Shown here piece by piece: positions 26,940-37,089 of a stretch of 64,000 nucleotides of DNA; position 1 is the first letter of the stretch; each line of letters opens with the position of its first letter. The DNA is from Actinomycetaceae bacterium (GTDB lineage Bacteria; Actinomycetota; Actinomycetes; Actinomycetales; Actinomycetaceae): assembly GCA_030524055.1 (NCBI GenBank), contig JAUNHH010000004.1:186001-250000 (forward strand). Reading direction: 5' to 3'. Below the pieces are notes generated by a model. The model was given only the letters and a program-made list of their open reading frames with translations. It was not told the DNA's origin and made no database searches. A program made the translations under genes and the position numbers.

Positions 26940-27907
26940 GCGTGCGTCTGCGCGAGGATGACGTGGCAGTTGCTGTACCTGCCACAACGGCAAATTTAGG
27001 GCCAGGATTTGACTCAATGGGGATGGCTCTAGACCTGTGGGATGAGGTACGTGTACGTGCCACTACCCGCGGTGCCACCGTTGTTGTGGAAGGTCACGGT
27101 GAAGGCAATGTGGCCACAGGTGAAGACAATCTCGTAGTCCAAGCTCTGCGTTTTGCTTTGGACTATGTGGGTGCCCCTCAGGTTGGCCTGACCATGTATT
27201 GCCGCAATCGCATTCCTCATGGGCGCGGATTGGGGTCTTCTGCTGCAGCAATCGTGGCGGGATTGACTTTGGCGCGTGCATTGGTTGGCGATCCCGACAC
27301 TTTGACGGATGTTGAACTTCTTGATTTGGGGACCCAAATGGAAGGTCATCCCGATAATGTGGCGCCCGCAATTATGGGTGGGGCAACGATTGCGTGGGTG
27401 GAAGATGGCGAAGCTGCCGCCATTGGGGTCACCCCTCCAGAACACATTGAACCCGTGATTTTTATTCCTGATTTCGAGCTGCCTACTGAAGAAGCTCGGG
27501 CCGCGTTGCCACCAACAATTGCGCATGCTGATGCTGTTCACAATATTTCTCGGGCGGCGGCACTATCCGCTTTTCTTTCCAGTTCCACCCCGCGTATGTT
27601 GTCTTTTGATACCGAGCGTGTTCTTCATAACACATTGATGGCAGCAACCTCAGATCGTCTACATCAAGAACAACGCCGCCACACGATGGAACCCTCTTTA
27701 GCATTAGTGGATTGGTTGCGTTCAGCTGGTTTTGCTGCGGTTATTTCTGGCGCGGGCCCCACTGTTTTATCCCTGGAATCAGTCAGTACAAAGGTGCGTA
27801 TTGGCGCAAAAAGGGCAGGATGGGAAGTAATGGAGTTAAGTGTTCCGCGTCAGGGGGTTCAAATCCTACGAGGGCGGTTGGCGAAACACTCAACTTCGAC
27901 CATATGA
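26936..27907 (+). CDS. thrB: Homoserine kinase
   Basis: This is a GHMP-family kinase of 323 residues. It has an N-terminal VPATTANLGPGFDS, the ATP loop PHGRGLGSSAAAIVAG and the C-terminal ISGAGPTVL. It phosphorylates homoserine before threonine synthase. The GTG start overlaps the hom stop by 4 bp (GTGA). In many actinobacteria thrC lies between hom and thrB; it is absent here. Confidence 0.93.
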   Translation: MSVRLREDDVAVAVPATTANLGPGFDSMGMALDLWDEVRVRATTRGATVVVEGHGEGNVATGEDNLVVQALRFALDYVGAPQVGLTMYCRNRIPHGRGLGSSAAAIVAGLTLARALVGDPDTLTDVELLDLGTQMEGHPDNVAPAIMGGATIAWVEDGEAAAIGVTPPEHIEPVIFIPDFELPTEEARAALPPTIAHADAVHNISRAAALSAFLSSSTPRMLSFDTERVLHNTLMAATSDRLHQEQRRHTMEPSLALVDWLRSAGFAAVISGAGPTVLSLESVSTKVRIGAKRAGWEVMELSVPRQGVQILRGRLAKHSTSTI

Positions 27908-28202
27908 AAAACAGGCGGGATCATCACCGTCAATATGGCGCAATAGCAGGGGAAATGCTGATAATTCTCCCTAGTGCTGTGCGCTATCACCACAGTGAAT
28001 AGAAAGTGAGGCGCGCCTCTTTAGGTAATAAATGGACAAGTACCCCTATCCACTTGGTAAGATCATTACCCGAAGGCCATTAAAGGCCCCGCCGATTTGT
28101 CGGTATCCCCAGTGACGAGGTTGTATCTGTCACGATGAACTCCCCGTAGTTTAAGGGGAATACACCATATGCCTCCGGGCAAACTCAGTAGAGGATCATT
28201 CG
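27908..28202 (+). promoter_or_regulatory. rho leader region with several hairpins
   Basis: The 295-bp leader holds a 12-nt palindrome GAGGCGCGCCTC (28008-28019). It also holds an imperfect hairpin around 28024-28070 (GGTAAT...ATTACC with CAAG...CTTG inside) and a TCCCC...GGGGA stem around 28141-28160. Rho commonly controls its own synthesis through its leader; whether these structures act that way is not known. The TTG start has AGAGGA upstream. Confidence 0.4.
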
Positions 28203-30290
28203 TTGAGCAACGACACCACAGGCACACTTGACGCAGCAACACTTGGTGACATGAAGCTGGCCGATCTGAAGGCTCTTGCTGCCAGTATGGACCTGAAAGG
28301 CACCTCTGGCCTGCGAAAATCTCAGCTTATCCACGTGATTACGGCCGCTACCGCTACCGATACCCCTCGGCCGCCGCGCAGGCCTCGCCGTAGGGCTACC
28401 GCAGGAAGCCAGGAAGCGACCTCAGCTGCTAGCGTCACCAATGACGATGCGCCAGCACCAACTGAAGAAACCGCACCGCCTCCCGTCAAAAAAACTGCAT
28501 CTATTGCTACCTCCCGTTTAACCGTTTCACGTCATCGTCGCCGTGTCGTTTCCACCATGATTGACGAGGCAGCCCACCCATCAACTGAAGCCGCACCTGC
28601 AGAGGAAACCCCGAAAGCTAAAGCACCAGCACGTACGCGTGGTCGAAAGGCCGTTACTGCTGCCACTGCTGCCGCTCCAGAAACGGAAGAAACCTCTTCA
28701 GCAGTTCAAGAAGTACCTGCGCCGGTGCAAGAATCCGCCGAGCAGGCAGTGGAAACACCCGCTGTTGAAACGCCTGCTACCTCAACAGATCGCGCCGACC
28801 GCCCTCGTAAATCGCGACGCCGCAGGGTAGTCAGCACCGAAGCCGTTGAACCCCCCAGCATTTCCCTGGACTTGCCGCTGCCTGTGAAAGACTCGGAAGA
28901 AGAAGCTCCGGCAGCTCCGCTCCAGACAGAGCCCACTCGTGCTGTTGGCCTAGATGCCATTGAGTTGCCTGATGGGGACGAATACGAGGCGCGGATGCGT
29001 GGACGCCGTGGACGTGACCGTCGCCGCGGACGTGACCGCGACCGTGATCGCAATGGCCGTACCGAAACTCGTGAAAACTATGGTGCCACCACGCGCGATG
29101 CCTTTACCCCCGCCCGTGCGCGAGGCCGTGACTCTGATGCGCCGCTGTACGATGATGACGTTCTTGCACCCATTGCGGGCATCCTTGATATTCAGGATAA
29201 CCACGCATTTGTGCGTACCTCCGGCTACCTGCCCGGTCCCAATGATGTGTATGTGACCTTAGGGAATGTGCGCCGTTGGGGCTTGCGTGGCGGTGACGCT
29301 GTGGTTGGTGCAGTGCGTCAACCCCGTGAAGGAGAGCGGCCGCGTCAAAAGTTCAATGCTCTTGTTCGCGTTGACACCGTGAATGGTATGACCACCGAAG
29401 AAGCCGCTGCACGCCGCGAATTCGGCAAACTCACGCCGGTGTACCCCACCGAGCAGCTGCGTTTGGAGACCTCAGCAAAGGCGTATACGCCTCGCGTTAT
29501 TGACCTGGTTTCCCCCATTGGTAAGGGCCAGCGTGGTCTGATTGTCTCTCCGCCAAAGGCCGGTAAGACCATGGTCATTCAGCAGATCGCCAAGGCGATT
29601 GAGCTGAATAACCCTGAGGTGCACCTAATGGTGGTCCTTGTTGACGAACGCCCCGAAGAAGTCACCGATATGCGTTCGATTGTGAAGGGTGAGGTGATCG
29701 CCTCCACCTTCGATCGCCCCGCATCGGATCACACCATTGTTGCTGAACTGGCTATTGAGCGTGCGAAGCGTTTGGTCGAGTTGGGTCAGGATGTTGTGGT
29801 TCTGCTGGACTCGCTGACGCGTTTGTCACGTGCCTACAACCTGGCGGCACCCGCGTCGGGCCGCATTCTTTCCGGTGGTGTGGATGCCTCCGCACTGTAT
29901 CCGCCAAAGAAGTTCTTTGGTGGGGCGCGTAACCTGAAAGAAGGCGGTTCACTGACGATTATTGCCTCGGCTCTTGTGGAAACCGGTTCAAAGATGGATG
30001 AGGTCATCTTTGAGGAATTCAAGGGGACGGGCAATATGGAATTGCGTCTGTCTCGCCAGCTGGCCGATCGTCGTATTTTCCCTGCCATTGATATCAATGC
30101 CTCCGGTACCCGCCGCGAAGAAATGCTCTTCCGTCCGGAAGAATTACGGATTATGTGGAAGCTGCGCAGGGTGCTGGGTACTTTGGATCAGCAAAGTGCT
30201 TTGGAGTTGGTCCTCGATAAGCTCAAGGAAACCCAGTCAAATGCGGAATTCTTGATGCTGGTGCAAAAGACCACGCCAACAACAGAGTGA
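28203..30290 (+). CDS. rho: Transcription termination factor Rho with large Arg-rich insert
   Basis: Rho is a hexameric RNA helicase that terminates transcription. The 695-residue protein has a Rho_N domain (about 10-45, [10 protein letters not shown]) and a low-complexity acidic/proline and then Arg/Asp-rich insert (about 50-315, with [13 protein letters not shown] near 265). The RNA-binding cold-shock domain follows (from about 322), then the ATPase with PPKAGKT at 450-456 and [13 protein letters not shown]. The long insert is usual in actinobacterial Rho and may widen RNA binding. The start is TTG. Confidence 0.94.
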   Translation: MSNDTTGTLDAATLGDMKLADLKALAASMDLKGTSGLRKSQLIHVITAATATDTPRPPRRPRRRATAGSQEATSAASVTNDDAPAPTEETAPPPVKKTASIATSRLTVSRHRRRVVSTMIDEAAHPSTEAAPAEETPKAKAPARTRGRKAVTAATAAAPETEETSSAVQEVPAPVQESAEQAVETPAVETPATSTDRADRPRKSRRRRVVSTEAVEPPSISLDLPLPVKDSEEEAPAAPLQTEPTRAVGLDAIELPDGDEYEARMRGRRGRDRRRGRDRDRDRNGRTETRENYGATTRDAFTPARARGRDSDAPLYDDDVLAPIAGILDIQDNHAFVRTSGYLPGPNDVYVTLGNVRRWGLRGGDAVVGAVRQPREGERPRQKFNALVRVDTVNGMTTEEAAARREFGKLTPVYPTEQLRLETSAKAYTPRVIDLVSPIGKGQRGLIVSPPKAGKTMVIQQIAKAIELNNPEVHLMVVLVDERPEEVTDMRSIVKGEVIASTFDRPASDHTIVAELAIERAKRLVELGQDVVVLLDSLTRLSRAYNLAAPASGRILSGGVDASALYPPKKFFGGARNLKEGGSLTIIASALVETGSKMDEVIFEEFKGTGNMELRLSRQLADRRIFPAIDINASGTRREEMLFRPEELRIMWKLRRVLGTLDQQSALELVLDKLKETQSNAEFLMLVQKTTPTTE

Positions 30291-30293
30291 GGT

Positions 30294-30337
30294 AATAACG
30301 AGGGCGGGGCGCGAAAAGCGTCACCGCCCTCGTTATT
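30294..30337 (+). terminator. rho terminator formed by inverted 12-mer copies
   Basis: AATAACGAGGGCGG (30294-30307) pairs perfectly with CCGCCCTCGTTATT (30324-30337), with a short loop and trailing TT. It starts 3 nt after the rho stop. Confidence 0.8.
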
Positions 30338-30486
30338 TTGCGAATGTCGCCGTTCTCACCCGTATCTTTACGTCCCGACGTGGACTGCATCTGTGTCAAA
30401 GTGGCACAATATTCCACTGGTCCCGGTTCACCTCACCGCTTCCGCGATGGGGACCCGGCATCCTCGAATTCCCTAAGGAGAACACC

Positions 30487-30708
30487 ATGAAGCAGGGCAT
30501 CCACCCTGAGTACGTTGACACCACTGTCACGTGCACCTGCGGCAATAGCTTCAGCACCCGTTCCACCATCGCCTCCGGCGAAATGCGTGTCGATGTGTGC
30601 TCGGCCTGCCACCCCTTCTACACCGGCAAGCAGAAGATCCTCGATACCGGTGGCCGCGTGGCTCGCTTCGAAGCTCGCTATGGCAAGCGTCAGCGCCCTG
30701 CCAAGTAG
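30487..30708 (+). CDS. rpmE: 50S ribosomal protein L31, zinc-binding form
   Basis: The 73-residue protein starts MKQGIHPEY and ends in a basic tail. The zinc ligands Cys16, Cys18, Cys38 and Cys41 (TCTCGNSF and [10 protein letters not shown]) mark the zinc-containing type rather than the Cys-less YkgM-like paralogue. CTAAGGAG lies just before the start. The rho-rpmE-prfA order is conserved in actinobacteria. Confidence 0.96.
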   Translation: MKQGIHPEYVDTTVTCTCGNSFSTRSTIASGEMRVDVCSACHPFYTGKQKILDTGGRVARFEARYGKRQRPAK

Positions 30709-30851
30709 CTCAACTTTAGGCGCCGGTGGCTGAATGCTACCGGCGCCGCTTTACATTTGCGCTCTGTATTTTTGATGGGCGCCCCGCCCTCGTATATTTC
30801 ATATTCTGCCTTCGGCTTTACGCTGCCCCCGGCCATGACGATAGGAATGTT

Positions 30852-31955
30852 GTGAGTACTACTGATTTGCTCACCTCCCATTTCCCTGCCCTCATCCCTT
30901 TGCTTGAGGAGTATTCTGAGGTTGAGGCAGCTATGTCTGACCCCGAGGTTTTAGGTAGTGCCACAGCAATGCGGAAAGTGGGCAGGCGCTATGCGGAATT
31001 ACAGCGCACCCGAAATGCTGCCGACCGTTTTATTGCGGCAATGGGGGATTTAGAAGCGGCTGAAGAATTGGCTGCGGAAGATGCGGCCTTTGCTGAGGAA
31101 ATTCCTTCTCTGAAAGAAGAAGCAGAAGCTGCGCGCGCCTATTTAGTGAATCTTCTGGCGCCCCGTGATCCTGATGATGCCCTTGATGTGCTGCTCGAAA
31201 TTAAAGCGGGTGAAGGCGGAGAAGAATCTGCCCTCTTTGCTTCCGATTTAGCACGAATGTACAACCGTTATGCGCAGACAATGGGCTGGACTGTTACGGA
31301 AATGTCCTCCACCTATACCGGGCTTGGAGGATTAAAAGAAATCACGCTGGCCATTCGGGCAAAAGGAACGCCCACCCCTGACGAAGGCGTGTGGGCGCAT
31401 CTGAAATACGAGGGCGGGGTCCACCGCGTTCAACGTATTCCTGTGACTGAATCTCAGGGGCGTATTCACACCTCAGCTGCGGGTGTTTTCGTTATCCCCG
31501 AAATTGATGATGACGAAGAGATTGAGATAGACCCTAATGACTTACGGATTGACGTTTTCCGTTCGTCGGGGCCGGGCGGACAAAGTGTGAATACCACCGA
31601 TTCGGCGGTACGTATTACGCATATTCCCACGGGCATTGTGGTCTCAATGCAAAATGAGAAATCCCAGCTACAGAATAAAGAAGCGGCGCTTAAGGTGTTG
31701 GCGTCGCGTTTAGCTGCTGAAGCGAAAGCAAAAAAGGAAGCGGCGAATTCGGCCCAGCGCCTGTCCCAAGTGCGTACGGTGGATAGGTCAGAACGGATCC
31801 GCACCTACAATTTCCCCGAAAATAGGGTGGCTGATCACCGGACAGGCTATAAAGCCCACAATCTTGATCAGGTGTTGGAAGGTGCGTTAGGGCCCGTCGT
31901 GGAATCCGCAATTGCTGCTGATGAGGCAGCGCGGGTAGCCCGAGTAGCACAGTGA
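30852..31955 (+). CDS. prfA: Peptide chain release factor 1
   Basis: RF1 reads UAA and UAG. The 367-residue protein has the codon-recognition region with P-x-T ([10 protein letters not shown]) and the hydrolysis loop [12 protein letters not shown]. The GTG at 30852 is chosen because AGGA sits just upstream and the family N-terminus begins there; a longer frame from 30726 is not supported. An exact 12-mer copy at 31408-31419 encodes part of YEGGVHR. The gene overlaps prmC by 4 bp. Confidence 0.94.
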   Translation: MSTTDLLTSHFPALIPLLEEYSEVEAAMSDPEVLGSATAMRKVGRRYAELQRTRNAADRFIAAMGDLEAAEELAAEDAAFAEEIPSLKEEAEAARAYLVNLLAPRDPDDALDVLLEIKAGEGGEESALFASDLARMYNRYAQTMGWTVTEMSSTYTGLGGLKEITLAIRAKGTPTPDEGVWAHLKYEGGVHRVQRIPVTESQGRIHTSAAGVFVIPEIDDDEEIEIDPNDLRIDVFRSSGPGGQSVNTTDSAVRITHIPTGIVVSMQNEKSQLQNKEAALKVLASRLAAEAKAKKEAANSAQRLSQVRTVDRSERIRTYNFPENRVADHRTGYKAHNLDQVLEGALGPVVESAIAADEAARVARVAQ

Positions 31956-32908
31956 GCGCTGAGCGCTCGATGGTCGCGGGTATTGCTTCCGCGCCCCCGG
32001 CCTCACGTGCCCAGCGCGACCTGCTGACCTGGGCCAGGCAGGCTTTAGCTGGCAGGGAGGGGGCCGACCCTGCGCAAGAAGCACGCATTCTGATGGAATG
32101 GGCGTTGGACTGCGAGAATCTCTGGGTGGCGCCAGCAACGCTAGCCGTGTCGCGCAAGGCGCGTTTTATTGATGCGGTGCAGCGGCGGTGTTGCGGTGAG
32201 CCCTTGCAACACATTATTGGGCGTATGTGGTTTCGTGGCCTGACCTTGCGGTGTTGGCCCGAGGTTTTTGTGGTCCGCCCCGAAACGGAATCCGTTGCTG
32301 GTGTGGCCATTGAGGAGGGGCAGCGTTTGGCTGCTGAGCGCAGGATCTCCGGGGCCGGTGCGGATGATGGAGGAGAGGGCGCGGGTGAAGGCGGCCCCTT
32401 TATTGTCGATTTATGCACAGGGTCTGGGGCGATTGCGGTTGCCGCTGCGGTTGAGGTTCCTGGTGCGCGAGTCATCGGTGTGGAAAAAGACTCTGTGGCC
32501 GTGGAGTTAGCACGTGCCAATGTTCAGGATGTGGCACCTGGGAGGGTAACGATTATCGACGGCGATGCCACCGATCGAAATACCTTGGCCCTGTGCGAAG
32601 GGGCAGTGGATATTGTTGTGGCAAATCCGCCTTATATTCCTGATCGCGAGCCGGTCACGCAGGTCGAGGCGCTGCACGATCCTCTCGCTGCTCTCTATGG
32701 GGGAGGCGAGGACGGGATGGTTGTACCCCGCGGGATTTTAACTATCGCTCGGTATTTGTTAAGGCCCGGCGGATTGGTTGTCGTTGAACATGCGACCTCG
32801 CAAGCGAGGGAAATGCGCCTTGAGGCCGAGGATCGTGGCTTTATTGAGATTGCGACGCGTGCGGATTTGACGGGGCGCGATCGTATGCTGGTGGCCCGCC
32901 AGCCCTAG
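31952..32908 (+). CDS. prmC: Release factor glutamine methyltransferase
   Basis: PrmC methylates the Gln of the GGQ loop in release factors. The 318-residue protein has an N-terminal helical domain, the SAM loop [13 protein letters not shown] and the catalytic VANPPYIP (NPPY). The GTG start overlaps the stop of prfA, its substrate's gene. An insert of about 15 Gly/Glu-rich residues ([11 protein letters not shown]) precedes the SAM motif. Confidence 0.93.
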   Translation: MSAERSMVAGIASAPPASRAQRDLLTWARQALAGREGADPAQEARILMEWALDCENLWVAPATLAVSRKARFIDAVQRRCCGEPLQHIIGRMWFRGLTLRCWPEVFVVRPETESVAGVAIEEGQRLAAERRISGAGADDGGEGAGEGGPFIVDLCTGSGAIAVAAAVEVPGARVIGVEKDSVAVELARANVQDVAPGRVTIIDGDATDRNTLALCEGAVDIVVANPPYIPDREPVTQVEALHDPLAALYGGGEDGMVVPRGILTIARYLLRPGGLVVVEHATSQAREMRLEAEDRGFIEIATRADLTGRDRMLVARQP

Positions 32909-32929
32909 CTGGCCCCGCTGGAAGTTTTG

Positions 32930-33004
32930 TGTAGGCGATTCTGAGTTATGTAGGTGCTATCTGGTGTTTTATCGCTTCCATATGTCAGTTTCGCCTACAT
33001 AACT
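32930..33004 (+). promoter_or_regulatory. Two mutually exclusive hairpins downstream of prmC
   Basis: The right arm TCGCCTACATAACT (32991-33004) can pair either with TGTAGGCGA (32930-32938) or with AGTTATGTAGG (32944-32954). The overlap means only one can form at a time. The layout recalls attenuators, but no clear T-run follows. Confidence 0.45.
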
Positions 33005-33342
33005 TCCTGACCCTTTTGACGGGGGAGCAAAGTTTTCTCCGCAGGAGTTGTCACCTGGGAAAAAGGTGATGTGTCCGAGCTCTATTGCGGGCGACTGTCG
33101 TTCCAACGTCTGGTAGTTGTGCGTCAAGTACGCACAATCTGTCCTCACTCGGCCCGCCCTCGTATTGTCTATTCACGAGGGCGGGGCCGGTCTTTTTCAC
33201 GTGCCTACTTGGGATACTGTCCCGGCATATAATTCTTAATACGGGTCACCTAAGCTATTGACTCTTTAGTTTCGGATGCATTAATTTCCTCTCACTAGCT
33301 TCGCAGCCGCGGCGCTAGCGGATACATCAAAGGAGATGTCCG
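33005..33342. other. Intergenic region with 12-mer hairpin and weak promoter
   Basis: This part of the gap after prmC has no gene. It holds a hairpin from inverted 12-mer copies (33151-33188). A possible -35 TTGACT at 33258-33263 lies 17 nt before a weak -10-like TTAATT, in front of the mini ORF at 33343 and the decayed lipoprotein gene. Confidence 0.4.
33151..33188. terminator. Hairpin from inverted 12-mer copies
   Basis: GGCCCGCCCTCGT (33151-33163) faces ACGAGGGCGGGGCC (33175-33188) with an 11-nt loop. It lies between prmC and the lipoprotein gene and may end upstream transcription. Confidence 0.55.
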
Positions 33343-33399
33343 ATGTTGGCGACTGCGTTACCTCCTCTTTTCTTACCTGTTCTTTTGCTTGCCCTGTAG
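33343..33399 (+). CDS. Possible 18-residue hydrophobic leader or membrane peptide
   Basis: ATG at 33343 is preceded by AAAGGAG at a good distance and opens an 18-codon frame. The product is almost entirely hydrophobic (MLATALPPLFLPVLLLAL). It lies 45 nt before the lipoprotein start. It could be a leader peptide, a small membrane protein or a type I toxin. Only the ribosome binding site and composition support it. Confidence 0.4.
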   Translation: MLATALPPLFLPVLLLAL

Positions 33400-33443
33400 G
33401 CACGTACTAGTGCCTGACAACTGCACGTAGTAGGGGAGGAATC

Positions 33444-34752
33444 ATGCTCAGGAATGCGCGTTTAACGAGTGTATTTCTCTGTGTCCTGATGTTGGTGTCC
33501 TGTGCGCGCACTGCTCCACCTGATATCTCGCGTCAATTAGAGGAGGTTGACCTTCGCGAGGTTATTGGTGTGCTTTCTGTTTCCCCCGAATATCACTATG
33601 ATGAATTTGGGATTCGCCCCTCATATATCGTCTTTATTTACAGGGACGGGAGTACTCGCCCTATTCGTGTTGGTGAGACCGTATTTGCGGATGTGTCGTG
33701 GGTGTCCGGAAGTCTTTTCTTTGCCGATAGGCACAATGACTATTGGGTGATGAGCGGGGGAGAGGTTCGCATTCACCGGGCAGATCATATTAAAGAACAG
33801 AATGGGATTGTCGAACTAGAAACAGATAATAAGCGAGTCATGCTGCTCAATGCGGGCTTCGCCCCCGATGGTGGCTATCGACAGCAGATGGATATCTCTA
33901 CCCCTGAAGGCAGTCAGGTTAGTGAGATTGGTGCTTTTAGCACTATTTTTGCGGCCTGTGAAGATGACGCCTTTATTATCGACACTCAGCCGCCAGATGG
34001 CCCAGAAGATGACAATCGTTCAACGAGTACGCTCTACTAGGTAGTGGAGAATGGGAATCCTGTCTTCCGTCAGTTAATGCAGCAATACTCTCTTTTGGAA
34101 GAAACCGGACACACAGCAGTTGCAGCACATCCCTGCAGGGACGGGCGCATCGTTGCATTGACCGTTCAGAATGACTACGGTGCCAGACCCGGACAAAGCG
34201 AGCTTCCGCCTGCCGTCCCATCACGCAAGGTTGACTTCGATCCGCAATCCTATGTATTCGACGTTATGGGCGGAAAAGAATTCTATGCTCTGGAAATCTG
34301 GGACGTAAACACGCAAACGATGGACACTATTCCGCTAGTGAGTCCTGATGGGTCGGCATTTTCTTATGCGGATCCTGAGAAGCATTTTTTTTACTAGCGC
34401 CACTCAAGATGACACTTGTCTGCGAGAAAATAACTACTATTGGGCTTCTACTGACAATACACTGATGCGGACTAATATTGACAGTGGAATCACCGAGAAA
34501 ATGGCTGACACAACTGAGGGTGCCGCTCATACTTACCTCTATTGCACTGATGAGGTCGTCACTATTTTCGAGTACGGAGATGACCACACCGATAAACCCT
34601 GGGGCAATTTCCATTATTTTGACCCTACTGAAGGAAAAATCACTTCTACTGTCAAGATCACTGGGCTCGAATCACTCAACCTCAAAGACTATTTGCGGAT
34701 CCACGATTTTGAGGCGAACCCTGATTTGGCACTGCCCCGCCCTCGTTCTTAG
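33444..34752 (+). pseudogene. Disrupted lipoprotein gene (in-frame TAG and T8 frameshift)
   Basis: I do not recognise the family. The first part (33444-34040) encodes a 198-residue lipoprotein with a clear lipobox (LMLVSC) and AGGAGG upstream. A TAG at 34038 interrupts it, but the same frame continues directly to 34397. It then breaks at a run of eight T (34385-34392); removing one T would rejoin the frame ending at 34752. The intact product would be about 435 residues. Two separate lesions suggest decay, although T8 slippage could allow phase variation. It overlaps the convergent GNAT gene by 4 bp, and its 3' end carries a reverse 12-mer copy. Confidence 0.7.
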
Positions 34753-35168
34753 TCCCGGAAATTCGCGAGCATATACCGATGCGGATTGGGAAGAACCTCG
34801 AAGCCGTAATGCTCATAAAAGCCGTGCGCAGTATCCGTACATAAAAGGACCTTCTGGATTCTCCACCCTTGGAGAAGATCCATTATTTCCCCCATAATCT
34901 GCGCACCCACCTGTTGACCACGCATTGTCTCATCCACAATCACGTCGGCAATGTAGGCAAAACGTTCCCTATCAGTGACGACCCGCGCATACCCAATAAC
35001 GACCCCCTCATGATCCACAGCCACCCAATTCAATGACCCCGCTGCAATACGCTCCATTTCCTCTTCAGTGCGCTCCTTAGCCCAATAGGACTGGGTAACT
35101 AAAAGGGCTAAAGCTCCTCGGATCTGCTCTTTATTGGGCTGGTCAATAATGCGCACTGAGGTTTCCAT
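34749..35168 (-). CDS. GNAT-family N-acetyltransferase
   Basis: This 139-residue protein has the acetyl-CoA fold of GNAT enzymes: the strand-rich IADVIVDETMRGQQVGAQIM (the R-G-x-x-V-G pantetheine-binding loop) followed by FYEHYGFEVLP near the C-terminus. The substrate is unknown. It is a lone minus-strand gene inside an otherwise plus-strand conserved block, together with the decayed lipoprotein. Confidence 0.85.
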   Translation of the reverse strand: METSVRIIDQPNKEQIRGALALLVTQSYWAKERTEEEMERIAAGSLNWVAVDHEGVVIGYARVVTDRERFAYIADVIVDETMRGQQVGAQIMGEIMDLLQGWRIQKVLLCTDTAHGFYEHYGFEVLPNPHRYMLANFRD

Positions 35169-35231
35169 AACAGCATCCTAAAACTGGGGATCTCTATACG
35201 CCCGGCGAAAAAGACGTGGGAGGATGTCGTT

Positions 35232-35897
35232 ATGACATCGCCCGCCACCCCCTATATTGCCGCCTGCACCACCGGGTGGAAGCAGGAAGATCTTGACCGC
35301 GTGAGCGCAATCGTGCGCGCTGGAGACCTTGTGGTTCTGCCTACCGATACGGTCTATGGGATTGGCGCCCTAGCTGACAACCCAGGGGCAGTCGCCGCAG
35401 TCCTCGCTGCAAAAGGGCGTGGCCGTCAGATGCCGCCCCCCGTCCTCGTTGCAGACCCTGAGGATATTGACCGCCTGTGCGCTGAGATCCCGCCCACTGC
35501 CTACCGTCTTGCCAGTGCCCATTGGCCTGGGGGACTGACCGTCATCCTGAAAGCACGTCCTGACCTTGGGTGGGATTTAGGGGAGACCGGTGGAACCTTG
35601 GCGCTACGTATGCCTGACCATCCCATTGCCTTGGAGCTCCTGGCACGCACCGGCCCACTGGCAGTCACCTCAGCAAATCTCACAGGAGCTGCGCCTGCCA
35701 CTGATATCCACCAAGCGATGGCGGATTTTGGGCCGAAAGTCGCTGCCTATATTGATGGTGGCCCAACTCGTGGCCTCACACCCTCGACAATCCTCGATCT
35801 TTCCCGCGATAGCGTTCGTGCGATCCGCCTGGGCACCATATCCTTAGAAGAGTTGAGCGCAACCTGCGGGCAAGCAATCCCAGACCCCGCGGCCTAG
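35232..35897 (+). CDS. L-threonylcarbamoyladenylate synthase (Sua5/YwlC/TsaC)
   Basis: The 221-residue enzyme makes threonylcarbamoyl-AMP for the t6A37 modification of tRNAs. It has the YrdC-domain motifs LPTDTVYGIGA, KGRGRQMPPP, HWPGGLTVIL, and SANLTGAAPATD. Family length fits the short form without the extra Sua5 C-terminal domain. AGGA precedes the ATG. Confidence 0.92.
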   Translation: MTSPATPYIAACTTGWKQEDLDRVSAIVRAGDLVVLPTDTVYGIGALADNPGAVAAVLAAKGRGRQMPPPVLVADPEDIDRLCAEIPPTAYRLASAHWPGGLTVILKARPDLGWDLGETGGTLALRMPDHPIALELLARTGPLAVTSANLTGAAPATDIHQAMADFGPKVAAYIDGGPTRGLTPSTILDLSRDSVRAIRLGTISLEELSATCGQAIPDPAA

Positions 35898-35955
35898 CTC
35901 ATAGCAGTGCGTATCCCTCGCACCTCGGCACGAATCGGATGGAGTTCATCGCAGC

Positions 35956-37089
35956 ATGAGGGTCTACCTCCTTCTAATGCTGGTGGCGACTGGCCTGACC
36001 ACATTGCTGACGCCACTAGTGCGCTACCTGTGCATTAAATGGGGGATTGTGCCGCGCCTGCGTGCCCGCGACGTTCAGACGATTCCAGTACCGCGCCTGG
36101 GCGGTATTGCATTGACACTGTCATTTTTGCTGACAATGTTAATCGCCTCCCGTATCCCCTTTATGGCGCCCCTTTTTGCCACCTCTGTTCCGTGGGCGTT
36201 AATGGGGGGAGCGGCAGCAATGAGTATTCTCGGCGTCGTTGATGACCTGGTCGATTTAGATTGGCTGACAAAACTTTCCGGGCAGATTCTTATTGCAGGA
36301 TTAATGGGCCTAGGCGGAGTCCAATTAGTGTCACTGCCACTTTTCGGATTAACAATTGGCTCGTCGCGCCTGTCGCTGATCCTCACCATTTTAGTGATTA
36401 CCGCCATTATCAATGCGGTGAATTTTATCGACGGCTTAGATGGGTTGGCTTCCGGAATTGTTGGTATCGGTGCGGGCGCTTTCTTTATTTATTCCTATGT
36501 GCTCACACGAATAATGGGTGCACCCTCCTATGCCACAACTGCTTCCCTCGCTGTGATTACCCTGATGGGCGTATGTGCGGGATTCCTGTGGTTTAACTTC
36601 AACCCATCGTCGATCATGATGGGCGGCGGAGCGGAAACTCTTGGGCTTGTTCTTGCGGGCGCTGGCATTGTGGTCACAGGGCAAATTGACCCGTCCCTTT
36701 TAGGACAACAGCAACTCCTCGTTGGTCTTCTACCGATTCTTTTGCCGATTTCCGTGATTCTTATTCCCTTTGGGGATTTAGTGGTGGCGGCTGCACGGCG
36801 AATGGCCCGCGGGAAAAGCCCATTCCATGCAGATCGCTCGCATTTTCATGATGGCTTATTAGAGCGCGGTCATTCGCACCGTGGAGTGGTGTTGATTTTA
36901 TGGGCATGGACTGTTGTTGCCACGGTGCCCGCTGCCGCCCTACTAGTATTCGACTGGGTTCGTGTCCTCATTTTCTCCCTCCCCGCACTTATCGTGGTGA
37001 TTGGGCTGACAATGTGGGAGTTCCCGAAAGCAGAAACAAAGCCTGCAGCAGGCCATGAAGGAGACCGCGATGAGCAGCAATCCCATTGA
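35956..37089 (+). CDS. wecA: WecA/MraY-family undecaprenyl-phosphate sugar-1-phosphate transferase
   Basis: This is a 377-residue membrane protein with about 11 hydrophobic helices. The family's cytosolic motifs are visible: VDDLVDLDWLTKLSGQ, NFIDGLDGLASG and the His-rich HFHDGLLERGHSH. It transfers a GlcNAc-1-phosphate-like group to polyprenyl phosphate, the first step of a cell-wall glycan. In mycobacteria the equivalent gene (Rv1302) also precedes the ATP synthase operon. GGAG lies about 10 nt upstream of the start. Confidence 0.88.
   Translation: MRVYLLLMLVATGLTTLLTPLVRYLCIKWGIVPRLRARDVQTIPVPRLGGIALTLSFLLTMLIASRIPFMAPLFATSVPWALMGGAAAMSILGVVDDLVDLDWLTKLSGQILIAGLMGLGGVQLVSLPLFGLTIGSSRLSLILTILVITAIINAVNFIDGLDGLASGIVGIGAGAFFIYSYVLTRIMGAPSYATTASLAVITLMGVCAGFLWFNFNPSSIMMGGGAETLGLVLAGAGIVVTGQIDPSLLGQQQLLVGLLPILLPISVILIPFGDLVVAAARRMARGKSPFHADRSHFHDGLLERGHSHRGVVLILWAWTVVATVPAAALLVFDWVRVLIFSLPALIVVIGLTMWEFPKAETKPAAGHEGDRDEQQSH

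Noticed and set aside
27853-27865. GGGGTTCAAATCC resembles a tRNA T-arm
   Set aside because: It lies inside thrB in frame and no cloverleaf can be built around it.
30726-30851. N-terminal extension of RF1
   Set aside because: The family N-terminus and an AGGA site support the GTG at 30852.
34044-34397. Separate gene after the TAG in the lipoprotein
   Set aside because: It is in the same frame as the lipoprotein with no ribosome binding site or signal, so it is the continuation of a broken gene.
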